Positions 1 to 9,246 are shown, counted from the first letter of the stretch. The stretch is DNA of 64,000 bases from Brucella pecoris (GCF_006376675.1 NZ_VEWK01000002.1:434001-498000), one strand, 5' to 3'. Program-made: numbers and translations. Notes: generated from the sequence alone by a model not told the origin.

Positions 1-583
1 GAATATGCGACTGCGCACGTGCAATCGGCCCCGTTATCGCAACCTGCCCCTCACCCCGGCGACCGATCATGCCATCAGAGGAAAGCGCAAGTTTCAGAAT
101 CACTTCCGGGCGTTTCTTTGCAGAACGATTCAGATAACCGGCAAGATCGTCAGCAGCCTGTTCGGCGAGAATGCCGGGCACGACTTCGATCCCTGCCTCG
201 CGCAAAATGGCGAAACCCTTTCCGCTGACACGCTCATCTGGATCGGTCGCAGCAACCACGACACGCGCTACCCCTGCCCGCACCAGCGCTTCAGCACAGG
301 GCGGCGTGCGTCCGTGATGTGCGCATGGCTCCAGCGTCACATAAGCCGTCGCGCCGCGAGCGGCCTCTCCCGCATCAGCCAGTGCCTGCGGCTCGGCATG
401 GGGTCTGCCGCCAATTGCGGTTACACCGCGTCCGACGATGATACCGTCCTTGACGAGAATCGTTCCGACTGACGGATTGGTGCCTGTCAGCCCTTTATGA
501 CGCCGCGCATGACGGATCGTCGCGTCCATGAAGCGAACATCATCCGGAGTTGCGTTCGAATGCGGAAACTTGCTGCCACTCAT
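1..583 (-). CDS. ribD: RibD, riboflavin biosynthesis deaminase/reductase (partial)
   Basis: RibD is a bifunctional enzyme of riboflavin synthesis: an N-terminal pyrimidine deaminase followed by an NADPH-dependent reductase. The reverse strand reads in frame from an ATG at 583 (MSGSKFPHSNATPDD) to the window edge, about 194 codons. The visible part holds the cytidine-deaminase-type zinc site: HAE, then PCAHHGRTPPC, giving one His and two Cys ligands plus the catalytic Glu. The start of the reductase domain (ILKLALSSDGMIG) is present, but the rest lies outside the window, so the gene is cut, not broken. It starts two bases after the nrdR stop, so the two are surely cotranscribed, an order common in alphaproteobacteria (glyA-nrdR-ribD). 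Confidence 0.95.
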   Translation of the reverse strand, partial: MSGSKFPHSNATPDDVRFMDATIRHARRHKGLTGTNPSVGTILVKDGIIVGRGVTAIGGRPHAEPQALADAGEAARGATAYVTLEPCAHHGRTPPCAEALVRAGVARVVVAATDPDERVSGKGFAILREAGIEVVPGILAEQAADDLAGYLNRSAKKRPEVILKLALSSDGMIGRRGEGQVAITGPIARAQSHI

Positions 584-585
584 TC

Positions 586-1062
586 TTAAGCGTCCAGATC
601 GTCCTCGGTTTCAGCAACGGTCAGTTCATCGATGACGTTATGGAAATCGACGGCCTTGCTGAAATTGCGATAGACCGATGCGAAGCGGATATAGGCAATA
701 TCGTCGATGCCTTTCAGCGCATCCATTGCCAACCGCCCGATTTCATCGGATGTCACCTCCGCCTCGCCCGAACTTTCAAGCTGACGGACAATGCCGGAAA
801 TGGCGCGTTCGACCCGGTCGCTATCGACTTCGCGTTTGCGCAGCGCCACCTCGATGGACCGCGTGAGCTTGTCACGATCGAAGGGGACCCGACGCCCGCT
901 TTTTTTCACGACCATCAGGTCGCGCAACTGCACGCGCTCAAAGGTCGTGAAACGACCGCCGCACACCGAACAGACACGGCGTCTGCGAATGACAGCGCCG
1001 TCTTCCGCAGGGCGGGAATCCTTCACTTGCGTATCTTCAGACTGGCAATAGGGACAACGCAT
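586..1062 (-). CDS. nrdR: Transcriptional repressor NrdR
   Basis: NrdR is the ATP/dATP-sensing repressor of ribonucleotide reductase genes. The 158-residue protein has the usual family length. It begins with the zinc ribbon (Cys3, Cys6, Cys31 and Cys34 in MRCPYC and [12 protein letters not shown]), followed by an ATP-cone domain at about residues 46-136 ([15 protein letters not shown]). The acidic tail (AETEDDLDA) is typical of alphaproteobacterial members. It lies between glyA and ribD, all on the reverse strand. The gap to glyA contains a terminator, so nrdR probably has its own promoter in the 230 bases upstream. No NrdR box was recognised by eye nearby. Confidence 0.97.
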   Translation of the reverse strand: MRCPYCQSEDTQVKDSRPAEDGAVIRRRRVCSVCGGRFTTFERVQLRDLMVVKKSGRRVPFDRDKLTRSIEVALRKREVDSDRVERAISGIVRQLESSGEAEVTSDEIGRLAMDALKGIDDIAYIRFASVYRNFSKAVDFHNVIDELTVAETEDDLDA

Positions 1063-1235
1063 GGAACTCTTTCAATCTCAATATCGGCAGCTTCAATACT
1101 GGTAACTTTGCACTGGCGACGAACAGCTCATATGTGGGGTTATCCCCGCCAAAAACTCAAGAGCTGTACCACCGGCAACCGATTCCCGGCAATCATAGCC
1201 CATAAGCGGCAACCTACCTACCAGATGCGACAATG

Positions 1236-1272
1236 AAAAAGCCCCGCTCAACAGAGTTGAAACGGGGCTTCA
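1236..1272 (-). terminator. Rho-independent terminator of glyA
   Basis: Reading the reverse strand, AAGCCCCG (1270-1263) pairs with CGGGGCTT (1246-1239), with a 16-base loop and a run of T after the stem. It lies about 20 bases past the glyA stop and separates glyA from nrdR. Confidence 0.85.
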
Positions 1273-1292
1273 TCTTGATCATGGAAACGGGT

Positions 1293-2612
1293 TTAGCCCT
1301 GATAGTCGTACATTGGGAAACGGGCGGTCAAGTTCATGACCTTTTCCTTCACGGCTTGTTCGACGGCAGCATTGCCTTCGTCGGAATTGGCAACCTTGAG
1401 GCCGTCGAGAACTTCGGCGATCAGCGAACCGATTTCCTTGAATTCAGCAGCGCCGAAACCGCGGGTCGTGCCTGCAGGCGTGCCGAGGCGGACGCCGGAG
1501 GTGACGAACGGCTTTTCAGGGTCGAACGGAATACCATTCTTGTTGCAGGTGATGTTGGCGCGGCCGAGAGCGGCTTCCGCACGCTTGCCCGTTGCGTTCT
1601 TCGGACGCAGATCGACCAGCATCAGATGGTTGTCAGTGCCGCCGGAAACGATATCGAGGCCATTCGACTTCAGTTCTTCGGCAAGCGCGCGCGCATTGTC
1701 TACGACGTTCTTGGCATAGAGCTTGAATTCAGGCTTCAGCGCTTCACCGAAGGCAACCGCCTTGGCGGCGATGACGTGCATCAGCGGGCCGCCCTGAAGA
1801 CCTGGGAAAACAGCCGAATTGAACTTCTTCGCCAGATCGGCATCATTGGTGAGGATCATGCCGCCGCGTGGACCGCGAAGCGACTTGTGTGTCGTGGTCG
1901 TGCAGACATGTGCATGCGGAACCGGCGAAGGATGAACGCCACCGGCAACCAGACCGGCGATATGCGCCATATCGACCATGAGATAGGCACCGACTTCATC
2001 GGCGATCTCGCGGAAGCGCTTCCAATCCCAGACGCGCGAATAGGCCGTGCCGCCTGCGAGGATGAGCTTCGGCTTGTTCTCACGTGCAAGGCGGGCAACT
2101 TCGTCCATGTCGAGCAGATGGTCGTCCTTGCGAACGCCATAGGACACGACATTGAACCACTTGCCAGACATGTTGACTGGCGACCCGTGTGTCAGGTGAC
2201 CACCCGAATTGAGGTCGAGGCCCATAAACGTATCGCCCGGCTGAAGCAGAGCGAGGAACACGGCCTGGTTCATCTGGCTGCCGGAGTTCGGCTGAACATT
2301 TGCGAATTCGCAGCCGAAGAGCTTCTTGGCGCGTTCGATGGCCAGTTCTTCCACGACGTCCACATACTGGCAGCCGCCGTAATAGCGCTTACCCGGATAG
2401 CCTTCGGCATATTTGTTGGTGAGGATGGAACCCTGTGCTTCCAAAACAGCGCGCGAAACGATGTTTTCCGAGGCGATCAGCTCGATTTCATGGCGCTGAC
2501 GACCGAGTTCGTTGCGGATTGCACCGAAAATCTCGGAATCGATGTCCTCGAGGCTTGCATTGAAGAAAACGTCGGAAGACGCATTCTTGGCGGCGGCGTT
2601 GGCTTGAGACAT
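1293..2612 (-). CDS. glyA: Serine hydroxymethyltransferase
   Basis: GlyA is a cytosolic PLP enzyme that interconverts serine and glycine while charging tetrahydrofolate with a one-carbon unit. The 439-residue length is close to the Rhizobiales form. The N-terminal tetrahydrofolate and PLP motifs are clear ([25 protein letters not shown]), and the Schiff-base lysine is Lys243 in the family signature [14 protein letters not shown]. The start at 2612 has a strong upstream GGAGGG ribosome binding site. A terminator lies just downstream. The long open frame on the opposite strand is a shadow of this high-GC gene. Confidence 0.98.
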   Translation of the reverse strand: MSQANAAAKNASSDVFFNASLEDIDSEIFGAIRNELGRQRHEIELIASENIVSRAVLEAQGSILTNKYAEGYPGKRYYGGCQYVDVVEELAIERAKKLFGCEFANVQPNSGSQMNQAVFLALLQPGDTFMGLDLNSGGHLTHGSPVNMSGKWFNVVSYGVRKDDHLLDMDEVARLARENKPKLILAGGTAYSRVWDWKRFREIADEVGAYLMVDMAHIAGLVAGGVHPSPVPHAHVCTTTTHKSLRGPRGGMILTNDADLAKKFNSAVFPGLQGGPLMHVIAAKAVAFGEALKPEFKLYAKNVVDNARALAEELKSNGLDIVSGGTDNHLMLVDLRPKNATGKRAEAALGRANITCNKNGIPFDPEKPFVTSGVRLGTPAGTTRGFGAAEFKEIGSLIAEVLDGLKVANSDEGNAAVEQAVKEKVMNLTARFPMYDYQG

Positions 2613-2751
2613 GTTTCACACCCTCCGGGTTAGCCGGTAAAAGCTATATGGATGAGGCGCATTATCACACTTGAACGCACAAGGCCAATGGTCGCAAAGC
2701 GAAAAGCTTATTCCAAAATGCGGCAAACCGATTTGATAATTTAACGGAGAC

Positions 2752-2788
2752 GAAAAAGCCGCCCGAAAAGCTTTCGGACGGCTTGGAA
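2752..2788 (-). terminator. Terminator of the L,D-transpeptidase gene
   Basis: A near-perfect hairpin, AAGCCG(T/C)CCGAAAG on either side of the centre at about 2770, is followed on the reverse strand by a T run. It sits about 25 bases past the stop at 2810. Confidence 0.85.
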
Positions 2789-2809
2789 AACTCAAACTCA
2801 GGATGAGAA

Positions 2810-4111
2810 TCAGGTGTCGGTGCCGAGTGCGAGTTCGGTCGCACCGTCCATCTTGTAGATGTCATCGCGGAACTGCACCACGCCATCGCCAGTGGACCAT
2901 GCGGAAATGTAGACAAAGTGCAACGGAACCGGATCAGCAAGCTGAATCGGGGTATTCGTGCCGGACTTGATCGTGCCTTCGATGTTCTGACGATCCCAGC
3001 CAGCGGTGTTCTTCAACAGCCATACATCAAGATCGCGTACGTTCTGGACGCGGACGCAGCCCGACGAGTCGAAGCGCATGAGCTTGTTGAAATAGCTCTT
3101 CTGCGGCGTATCGTGCATGTAGACTGCATACTGGTTGTGGAAGTTGATCTTGGTCGAGGACATGGCGTTGATCTTGCCTGGGTCCTGACGGAACATCAGC
3201 TTCACCGCATCGTCCGTGTTCCAGTCGATGGTTTCCGGTGCAACTTCTTGACCGGACTGGTCGTAGAGGCGGATCTTGTTCTTCGCCAGATATTGCGGGT
3301 CTTTCCGCATCAGCGGAATGATGTCCTTCTGGATGATCGACTTCGGCGCGGTCCAGTAAGGATTGAGAATGACTTCGTGAATCTTCGAATTAAGGATCGG
3401 CGTCTGGCGGTCGATCTTGCCGACAACCGCCGTATGGCGCTGCACGACGCTGCCGCCTTCAACGGCCTCGATGCGCGCGGCCGGGATGTTGACCATCACG
3501 AAACGCTGCTCCTGCATCCCCTGATTTGCTAGAGGCGAAAGGCGCTGCAAATTGGTCTGGAGCTGTCCGAGGCGGGTATTGGCGTCCACATTCATGGCCG
3601 CATAGGTAAACTGCCCCATGACGCCGTCGGCGGGCAGGCCATGACGGGACTGGAAGCGCTTCACAGCAGCATCGACATAGGTGTCGAAGGAGCTGGAAAG
3701 TCCCGCTTCCTGCGGCAGATCGCCGGAGATTATGAGACGCTTGCGCAGCGCCTGTACGGACGGATCGGTGACGCCGATCTGGAGCTTTGCATTACCCGGA
3801 ACGCTCGGCCAGCCGCCCCGACCGGCGATATCGGTATATTGCGCGATAGCGGTCTGGAGATTGCCAACCGTCTGCGGGCTTAAGACCGGCTGGTTGGTTG
3901 CGACCCGCTGGCCACCTGTCGCACGGGCGTCGAACTGGTCAGCCCAGTTGCCGCGCCGCGACGATCCAATAACGTCGGTCAGAGCTTGCTGAGCATAAGC
4001 CGAGGAAACCACGGCTGAGGCTGCCACGGAAAGGCCGGCGGTTGCCGCGCCGCGCAGGAAGCGGCGGCGATCGGCCCTGAAAGCATCGGCTGGTCTGTCG
4101 GTCTTGGTCAT
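2810..4111 (-). CDS. Exported L,D-transpeptidase (LdtP-like, YkuD family)
   Basis: This enzyme probably forms 3-3 cross-links in peptidoglycan or attaches envelope proteins to it. From the ATG at 4111 the protein has 433 residues; an in-frame TTG at 4126 is an alternative start. The N-terminus has a twin-arginine signal (DRRRFLRGAATAG) ending near SSAYAQQ, so folded export by Tat is predicted. A peptidoglycan-binding-1 domain follows at about 110-180 (VKRFQSRHGLPADGVMGQ), then a YkuD catalytic domain with the nucleophile Cys352 in SSGCVRV and the paired His in YMHDTP. The next gene upstream encodes a MarR regulator resembling LdtR, which in Liberibacter and rhizobia controls the adjacent ldtP. 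The 415 bases between them would hold the regulated promoter. Confidence 0.9.
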   Translation of the reverse strand: MTKTDRPADAFRADRRRFLRGAATAGLSVAASAVVSSAYAQQALTDVIGSSRRGNWADQFDARATGGQRVATNQPVLSPQTVGNLQTAIAQYTDIAGRGGWPSVPGNAKLQIGVTDPSVQALRKRLIISGDLPQEAGLSSSFDTYVDAAVKRFQSRHGLPADGVMGQFTYAAMNVDANTRLGQLQTNLQRLSPLANQGMQEQRFVMVNIPAARIEAVEGGSVVQRHTAVVGKIDRQTPILNSKIHEVILNPYWTAPKSIIQKDIIPLMRKDPQYLAKNKIRLYDQSGQEVAPETIDWNTDDAVKLMFRQDPGKINAMSSTKINFHNQYAVYMHDTPQKSYFNKLMRFDSSGCVRVQNVRDLDVWLLKNTAGWDRQNIEGTIKSGTNTPIQLADPVPLHFVYISAWSTGDGVVQFRDDIYKMDGATELALGTDT

Positions 4112-4479
4112 TTTGCTTAGTCCCAAAAGGCTAGCCGCTCGCGCGGGATCTTCAAGAGAATATCAGCAATAGGTCAACAAGGCGATATCCGGACTGCAAG
4201 CAATGCAGATGCTCGCTCTCCGAAATTCGATTTCGAGCCCATTCCTGACTGAAGTTGGCACAATCTTGCCCGTGCCCATTCTAAAACGCTTATGTCGTTT
4301 TTTATGGCTTAATCATGTCGCAGGGCCTGAATTTCAAGCCATGCGCCTTACGATTGGGAGCTTCACAGCGCCTTATTCTTCTCAATGGCAGCCTGTTGTG
4401 ACAGTTCTGCAACAAAGCTTTCAGTCAATTAACGGCGACCCTCGTGTTCGAAGCTGGTCACACTAAACCTCGATTTTCA
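4112..4479. other. Upstream region of the L,D-transpeptidase gene, no gene seen
   Basis: This gap of roughly 370 bases holds no convincing coding sequence; the one open frame across it has no ribosome binding site and a composition unlike its neighbours. It is the only space for the ldtP promoter and for any LdtR binding site. I could not recognise a specific operator by eye. Confidence 0.5.
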
Positions 4480-4530
4480 CGCATGTCTTTATCCCAAAAC
4501 CGGTTCCCACTCTTGGGAGACATGCTTTAG
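4480..4530. repeat. Intergenic palindrome, family A
   Basis: Imperfect palindrome GCATGTCTTTATCCC...GGGAGACATGC. It is nearly identical to the copy at 9390-9440 and ends on the ldtR stop codon, so it may serve as the ldtR transcript end. Confidence 0.8.
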
Positions 4531-5042
4531 AGCCGATAAGCGATGCTGTCGTTCCAGAAGCGGTCAAGACGCTGCAGCGACTTGTTCATTGCCGTGAATT
4601 CGTCAACCTGGATGCCACCGACCTGCTCGATTGAGGAGATATGACGCTCGTAGAGCGAGGCCACCTGATCGGCGATCTCATTGCCCTTGTCCGTCAGGCT
4701 GACGCGCACCGAACGACGGTCAACACGTGAGCGCTGATGGTGAATGAAGCCCATCTCGACAAGTTTCTTCAGATTGTACGAAACGTTGGAGCCGAGATAG
4801 TAGCCGCGCGAGCGCAGTTCACCGGCAGTCAGTTCCGAATTGCCGATATTGAACAGCAGAAGAGCCTGCGTCGCATTGATGTCGCTCTGGCCGTTACGGT
4901 CGAACTCGTCCTTGACGACGTCGAGCAGGCGGCGATGCAGGCGCTCGACGAGCTGGAGGGCTTCCAGATAAAGCGAGCGAAGTGCAGTTTCCGGTGTCGT
5001 GAGCGGAGCGGATACGTCCGTCTTGCGCTGTGCGTTGATCAT
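4527..5042 (-). CDS. ldtR: MarR-family regulator, LdtR-like
   Basis: This is a winged-helix MarR regulator of about 171 residues. I chose the ATG at 5042 (MINAQRKTD) because GAGAGG lies a suitable distance upstream; longer starts at 5075 and 5126 lack one. The DNA-binding region (LTAGELRSRGYYLGSNVSYNLKKL, given here as two halves around residue 85) and the wing (SRVDRRSVRVSLTDKG) are clear. In Candidatus Liberibacter and Sinorhizobium, LdtR lies beside ldtP, responds to small aromatic ligands and governs osmotic tolerance. The same neighbour relationship here supports the name, which remains an inference from family and context. Confidence 0.82.
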   Translation of the reverse strand: MINAQRKTDVSAPLTTPETALRSLYLEALQLVERLHRRLLDVVKDEFDRNGQSDINATQALLLFNIGNSELTAGELRSRGYYLGSNVSYNLKKLVEMGFIHHQRSRVDRRSVRVSLTDKGNEIADQVASLYERHISSIEQVGGIQVDEFTAMNKSLQRLDRFWNDSIAYRL

Positions 5043-5390
5043 TTCTTTTGCCTCTCTGCCGGAGCCGCATTTCATGAAACCATGATGCAGCTCTCTTCCT
5101 GTTTTATGCGGTGTATTGTTTCTCACCGTGTCTTGAGAGGAATTTAGGGGAGATGCATAAAATTCGACTTAAAAGTCAGCCTTAACAGTAACTTACCGGC
5201 GAGATTGGCTATTCAGGCTTAATGTTTGCTTACTCCGTGCCATTTTCAGGGCCTGATCAGGAAGCCCTATTCCAGCGCAAAAATGCCTGTTTTCCGGGTG
5301 TTCCCAAGCTCGCCACATTAAACTTTCGTCATTTGAGAAGTGCCTCGATAGCAGCTAGATATTGGCCACCAACAATCCATTGGAGGGACC
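5043..5390. promoter_or_regulatory. Divergent promoter region of ldtR and the DUF411 gene
   Basis: A gap of about 350 bases between divergently transcribed genes, richer in A+T than its flanks around 5140-5260. No gene was found. It must carry both promoters. TTGGAGGGACC at 5379-5389 is the ribosome binding site of the DUF411 gene. Confidence 0.5.
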
Positions 5391-5873
5391 ATGGCGCTTC
5401 GTCTTGCACAGTATTTTGTGGTCGGCGGGCTGTTAAGCTTTACCGGCTTTACGAGTTTCGCTTACGCTGAACCGGTTACCGCAGCTCCGCAACTGACCAT
5501 GTATAAGGATCCCTATTGCGGCTGCTGCGAAGGCTGGGCTGACCATATGAAGGCCGCTGGCTTCGATGTGACGGTAAAAGTCGAGGAAGCGATGGACACT
5601 GTAAAGGCAAAGCATGGCGTGGGTGCCAATCTTGCCTCATGCCACACGGCCGTCGTCGATGGTTATGTCATCGAGGGACATGTTCCAGCCGGTGCAGTCA
5701 AGCGATTGCTGGCAGAGCGGCCGCAGGCGACGGGGCTGACCGCACCCGGCATGCCGATGGGATCGCCAGGCATGGAAATGCCGGGCAGCAAAGCCGATAC
5801 CTATGATGTCCTGCTCTTCAAAGGCCAGATGACGAAGCCCTTCGCCCGTTATGAAGGCACTCAGGCGCTTTAA
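5391..5873 (+). CDS. DUF411 family periplasmic metal-binding protein
   Basis: The 160-residue protein has a signal peptide (about 1-26, ending SFAYAEP) and a DUF411 domain with the metal-binding cluster CGCC at residues 43-46 (KDPYCGCCEGW). DUF411 proteins are often linked to copper handling in the periplasm. The tail carries methionine-rich runs (GMPMGSPGMEMPG) that could add soft-metal ligands. The start has a good GGAGGG site six bases upstream. It stands alone, divergent from ldtR, with a palindrome just downstream that may end the transcript. The copper role is inferred from the family. Confidence 0.88.
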   Translation: MALRLAQYFVVGGLLSFTGFTSFAYAEPVTAAPQLTMYKDPYCGCCEGWADHMKAAGFDVTVKVEEAMDTVKAKHGVGANLASCHTAVVDGYVIEGHVPAGAVKRLLAERPQATGLTAPGMPMGSPGMEMPGSKADTYDVLLFKGQMTKPFARYEGTQAL

Positions 5874-5889
5874 CTGTTTGTTTTGAAAA

Positions 5890-5924
5890 GCATCCCGAAA
5901 ACCGTTTCACACTTTTCGGGATGC
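5890..5924. repeat. Intergenic palindrome, family B
   Basis: GCATCCCGAAAA at 5890 pairs with TTTTCGGGATGC ending at 5924. It lies between the convergent DUF411 gene and the small membrane protein gene, and resembles copies at 21680 and 38258. Confidence 0.8.
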
Positions 5925-5933
5925 GTCCGAAAG

Positions 5934-6368
5934 CTAAACCGACAGGCTCGCGCGGGCCTGCCGTCTCTTCTCGAAAAAGAGCAGGATGCGAAAGACGATA
6001 TAGATGCCAATACAAGCCGCGTTGAACCCGACCGTCAGCGGCTTGTATTCGAAATGCCGGGAAAAAACGGAATAGATGGCGATTTCGCCGAGTGCTGCCA
6101 CGAACCAGAGCACCGGCCCCCAGGGGGCGCGCATCCACAGCCCGGTCGCAGCGACAGGCATCAGAACGGCCAGAGCAACAACGGCTGTCTGCCAGGGCCA
6201 CGGCATCAGATCGAAACGCCACAGAAGTCCGGGGTGAATACCGATCAGCCTGATCCAGTAGAAAACACCGCTCGCCAGAGCCACAAGGGCCAGTAACCGA
6301 ACGAACCATGTGAAGGCCCATTCGGTTCCGCTTGGCTGGGTATGCTGGCGCAGCTCGTTCATATGCAT
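5934..6368 (-). CDS. Small integral membrane protein of unknown function
   Basis: A protein of about 144 residues with four hydrophobic segments (around residues 20-40, 55-75, 80-100 and 110-130) and a basic end (FEKKRRQ-like). It resembles a family of uncharacterised Rhizobiales membrane proteins, possibly DUF6163, but I am not certain. Its ATG at 6368 shares one base with the stop of the upstream hydrolase gene (TGATG), so translation is probably coupled. A second in-frame ATG lies two codons later. Nothing in the sequence points to a substrate. Confidence 0.75.
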   Translation of the reverse strand: MHMNELRQHTQPSGTEWAFTWFVRLLALVALASGVFYWIRLIGIHPGLLWRFDLMPWPWQTAVVALAVLMPVAATGLWMRAPWGPVLWFVAALGEIAIYSVFSRHFEYKPLTVGFNAACIGIYIVFRILLFFEKRRQARASLSV

Positions 6369-7417
6369 CAAAAGGTCAATTCCTTGTCGCCCAGATTTGC
6401 GAAATATGCATTGACCTGTTCGGGCTTCACTTCATCGAGCGTTGCCGGTTTCCACGCTGGTGCACCGTCCTTGTCTATAAGCAATGCGCGAACGCCTTCA
6501 TAGAAATCGTGCCCTTCCAGCATGCGGTTGGCAATGCGGTATTCCATGCGCATGCAATCATCGAGATCGAGCGGTCGACCATCGGCAATCTGGCGGAAAG
6601 TCACCGCGACGCTGGTTGGCGAACGGGTGGCGATCACCTTCACAATATCCATTGCAGCCTTGCTGCCCGCTTCGGCTTCTTTTTCCAGTGCAGCCATGCA
6701 ATCGGCAAGCGTTGCGCCGGAAAAGCATTCCGCAATGATCTGGCGGGTTTCGACTGAGGTTTCAAAATCTGGATACTGACTGCGCGTCAGCGCCGCATCG
6801 AGATCAGCGGTCGCAATGATGTCGTCCCGGAAATCGTGCAGATCGCCTGCAGCTACAGCATGTGTCGCGATCCCGCTCTGCAGACAGTCGCCCCAGCGGA
6901 TGCGATTGCCGGTCAGGGCAAGGTAATAGCCGAAATTGTCGTGCAGATGCGGCAGGAACGCACTGCCGCCGACATCCGGGAAAAAGCCGATGCCGGTTTC
7001 CGGCATGGCGAACATGGTGTTTTCCGTCACGATGCGGTGCGAACCGTGAACGGAAATGCCCGCGCCGCCGCCCATGACAATTCCATTGATCAGGGAGATA
7101 TACGGCTTCGGATAACGGCCAATGCGCGCATTGAGCCTGTATTCGTCACGGAAAAACTCATAGGCAGGCTCTCCGGCCTGACCGGCCTTGAAAGCGGCAA
7201 CCACATCGCCGCCCGCGCAGAATGCGCGCCCTTCGCCTTCGAGAATCACGCAAGCCACCTCAGGATCGTCTTCCCAGGCCTGCAAAGCGCGATCCAGCGC
7301 CAGAATCATCTTATGCGTGAGCGCATTAAGGGCGTCAGTCCGCGTAAGCTTTACAAGCCCCGCTTTTCCCTTGCGTTCAAAGCTGATTTCGCTGCCACCG
7401 CCGAAGTCAATCTGCAT
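6368..7417 (-). CDS. Enoyl-CoA hydratase/isomerase family, probable 3-hydroxyisobutyryl-CoA hydrolase
   Basis: The 349-residue protein has the crotonase fold with the oxyanion-hole motif (GIVMGGGAGISVHG) and the second motif MPETGIGFFPDVGG. The length, the FFRDEYRLN segment and the C-terminal helical part match 3-hydroxyisobutyryl-CoA hydrolases, which release free 3-hydroxyisobutyrate in valine breakdown, rather than plain enoyl-CoA hydratases of about 260 residues. The ATG at 7417 has GGGAG upstream. It is cotranscribed with the small membrane protein downstream, for which no link to valine metabolism is evident. Confidence 0.88.
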   Translation of the reverse strand: MQIDFGGGSEISFERKGKAGLVKLTRTDALNALTHKMILALDRALQAWEDDPEVACVILEGEGRAFCAGGDVVAAFKAGQAGEPAYEFFRDEYRLNARIGRYPKPYISLINGIVMGGGAGISVHGSHRIVTENTMFAMPETGIGFFPDVGGSAFLPHLHDNFGYYLALTGNRIRWGDCLQSGIATHAVAAGDLHDFRDDIIATADLDAALTRSQYPDFETSVETRQIIAECFSGATLADCMAALEKEAEAGSKAAMDIVKVIATRSPTSVAVTFRQIADGRPLDLDDCMRMEYRIANRMLEGHDFYEGVRALLIDKDGAPAWKPATLDEVKPEQVNAYFANLGDKELTF

Positions 7418-7583
7418 GTCATGTCTCCCGTTCCATCAAATGGGTAGAAAGTGAGACGCCCCGCGTCAATCCTGCACAGGTCAATGTTCTTGGTTTAACC
7501 ACTTTTCCCATGATAAACGGTGCGCATCCGATGCCAGCCTTGAGGCTTCTTGTCCCAAGGCGTCAATTCTCGGGATTAGTTTC

Positions 7584-8627
7584 ATGACCGATCGTCAGTC
7601 CAAATACCTGCCCACCAATATCAGCCAGCACGTCGATGACGTGACAGGCAGCAGACGCCTGCGCCGCATGCGCAAGGCCGACTGGTCGCGCAGGCTGGTG
7701 CAGGAAACCCGGTTGACGGTCGATGACCTCATCCTGCCTTTCTTCCTGACCTATGGAACCGGCGTTGCGGAGCCTGTGGAAGCAATGCCCGGTGTCGAAC
7801 GCTATTCGGTCGACATGGCTGTTCGCATGGCAGAAAAGGCCGCCAAGCTCGGTATTCCTGCCATTGCCCCCTTCCCGCGCGAAAAGCTCGAAGTGAAAAC
7901 CGAGGACGGCGCCTTCGTCGCCAGCCCGGACAACCTGATCAATCGGGCCGTGCGCGCAATCAAGAAGGAAGTGCCGGAAATCGGGATCATTACCGATGCG
8001 GCGCTTGATCCCTTCACCACGCATGGCCATGACGGCATCTTGCGGAACGGCGAGATCGTCAACGACGAATCGGTTGCCATGGTGGTTCGCGGCGCACTTT
8101 CACAGGCTGAAGCTGGCGCCGATATCATTGCCCCATCCGATATGATGGATGGCCGCGTTGGCGCCGTGCGTCAGGCGCTGGACGAGCATGGGTTCTGCCA
8201 CCTGCCCATCATGTCCTATGCCACCAAATTCGCTTCGGCCTTCTATGGCCCCTATCGCGACGCCATTGGCACCCAGGGGCTGCTGAAGGGCGACAAGAAA
8301 ACCTATTATCTCGACCCGGCCAATCCGGAAGAAGCGGTACGTGAGGCCGAACAGGATATTGCCGAAGGTGCGGATATGCTGATGGTCAAGCCGGGCCTGC
8401 CCTATCTCGACATCATCCATCGCCTGAAGAGCGAGTTCCGCCTGCCCACCTATGCCTATCAGGTGTCGGGCGAATACGCGATGATCAAGGCCGCCGGGAT
8501 CAATGGCTGGATCGACGAAGAAAAGGTAATGATGGAAAGTCTCCTGGCGTTCAAACGCGCCGGTTGCGACGGAATTCTTACTTACTTCGCAATCGAAGTG
8601 GCTGAAAAGCTTAAGCAACAGGGTTAA
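7584..8627 (+). CDS. hemB: Delta-aminolevulinic acid dehydratase (porphobilinogen synthase)
   Basis: HemB condenses two 5-aminolevulinate molecules into porphobilinogen in haem synthesis. The 347-residue protein has the two active-site lysines: Lys215 in SYATKFAS and the Schiff-base Lys269 in MVKPGLPY. The metal region reads DAALDPFTTHGHDG (138-151), with Asp and Ala where zinc enzymes have cysteines, so this is the zinc-independent, magnesium-stimulated class found in Rhizobium, Pseudomonas and Brucella. The ribosome binding site is weak. It begins a same-strand group with the RDD protein and bpt. Confidence 0.97.
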   Translation: MTDRQSKYLPTNISQHVDDVTGSRRLRRMRKADWSRRLVQETRLTVDDLILPFFLTYGTGVAEPVEAMPGVERYSVDMAVRMAEKAAKLGIPAIAPFPREKLEVKTEDGAFVASPDNLINRAVRAIKKEVPEIGIITDAALDPFTTHGHDGILRNGEIVNDESVAMVVRGALSQAEAGADIIAPSDMMDGRVGAVRQALDEHGFCHLPIMSYATKFASAFYGPYRDAIGTQGLLKGDKKTYYLDPANPEEAVREAEQDIAEGADMLMVKPGLPYLDIIHRLKSEFRLPTYAYQVSGEYAMIKAAGINGWIDEEKVMMESLLAFKRAGCDGILTYFAIEVAEKLKQQG

Positions 8628-8775
8628 GCTGCCAGCCGGTCGGCGGGAAATCATCATATTTCCTTGAAACCGCCGGTTTTGGTTCCCATGTTGATGACTG
8701 TTCCGCTGAGGTAGCGGGACAGCGCCGGTTGTCACACTCCCCCGGACGCTTCCTTGGAAACGACTGGAAGGAAAA

Positions 8776-9246
8776 ATGTCCGACCATATTCTGCACGGCG
8801 AAGTCATGGGTCCGCGTTATGAAAGCCGCGCATTCTTTGAAGGCGTGCGCACGCGCCGCATTATGGCTTTTCTTATCGATTATCTGATTGTCTTTCTGCT
8901 TTGCATCCCGGCAGCAATTGTCATTGCAATCCTCGGCATCATTACGCTGAGCCTCGGCTGGATGCTCTACGGCATCATGTTTCCCATGGTCGCGCTGTTT
9001 TACGTAGCGCGTACTCTAGGCGGACCGCAGCAGGCCACCAAGGGCATGCAGATGATGAACCTGAAACTTGTCCGGCTTGAAGGCGGTACGGTCGATTCGA
9101 TGCTCGCAATCGTCCATACAGTCCTGTTCTGGGGCCTCAATGTGGTGCTGACGCCGCTGATCCTGCTTGCAACGCTGGTTCTCGACCGCAAGCGCACCGT
9201 GCATGACCTGTTGCTTGGCACGGCTGTCATCCGTTCGGATCGATAA
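8776..9246 (+). CDS. RDD family membrane protein
   Basis: A 156-residue RDD-domain protein with three predicted membrane segments (about 30-55, 60-85 and 112-138). The family residues are visible: Arg and Asp in RRIMAFLIDYLIV and the C-terminal Asp in RKRTVHDLLLGT. The role of RDD proteins is poorly known; transport has been suggested for some. It has an AAGGAAAA ribosome binding site. Its place between hemB and bpt is conserved in Brucella-type genomes. Confidence 0.9.
   Translation: MSDHILHGEVMGPRYESRAFFEGVRTRRIMAFLIDYLIVFLLCIPAAIVIAILGIITLSLGWMLYGIMFPMVALFYVARTLGGPQQATKGMQMMNLKLVRLEGGTVDSMLAIVHTVLFWGLNVVLTPLILLATLVLDRKRTVHDLLLGTAVIRSDR

Noticed and set aside
1233..2633. A 466-residue open frame opposite glyA
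   Set aside because: It is antisense to a well-conserved gene, has no ribosome binding site and resembles no family. High-GC coding DNA often leaves such open antisense frames.
4203..4466. An 87-residue open frame upstream of the transpeptidase gene
   Set aside because: It has no ribosome binding site and a patternless composition; the region is better explained as promoter.
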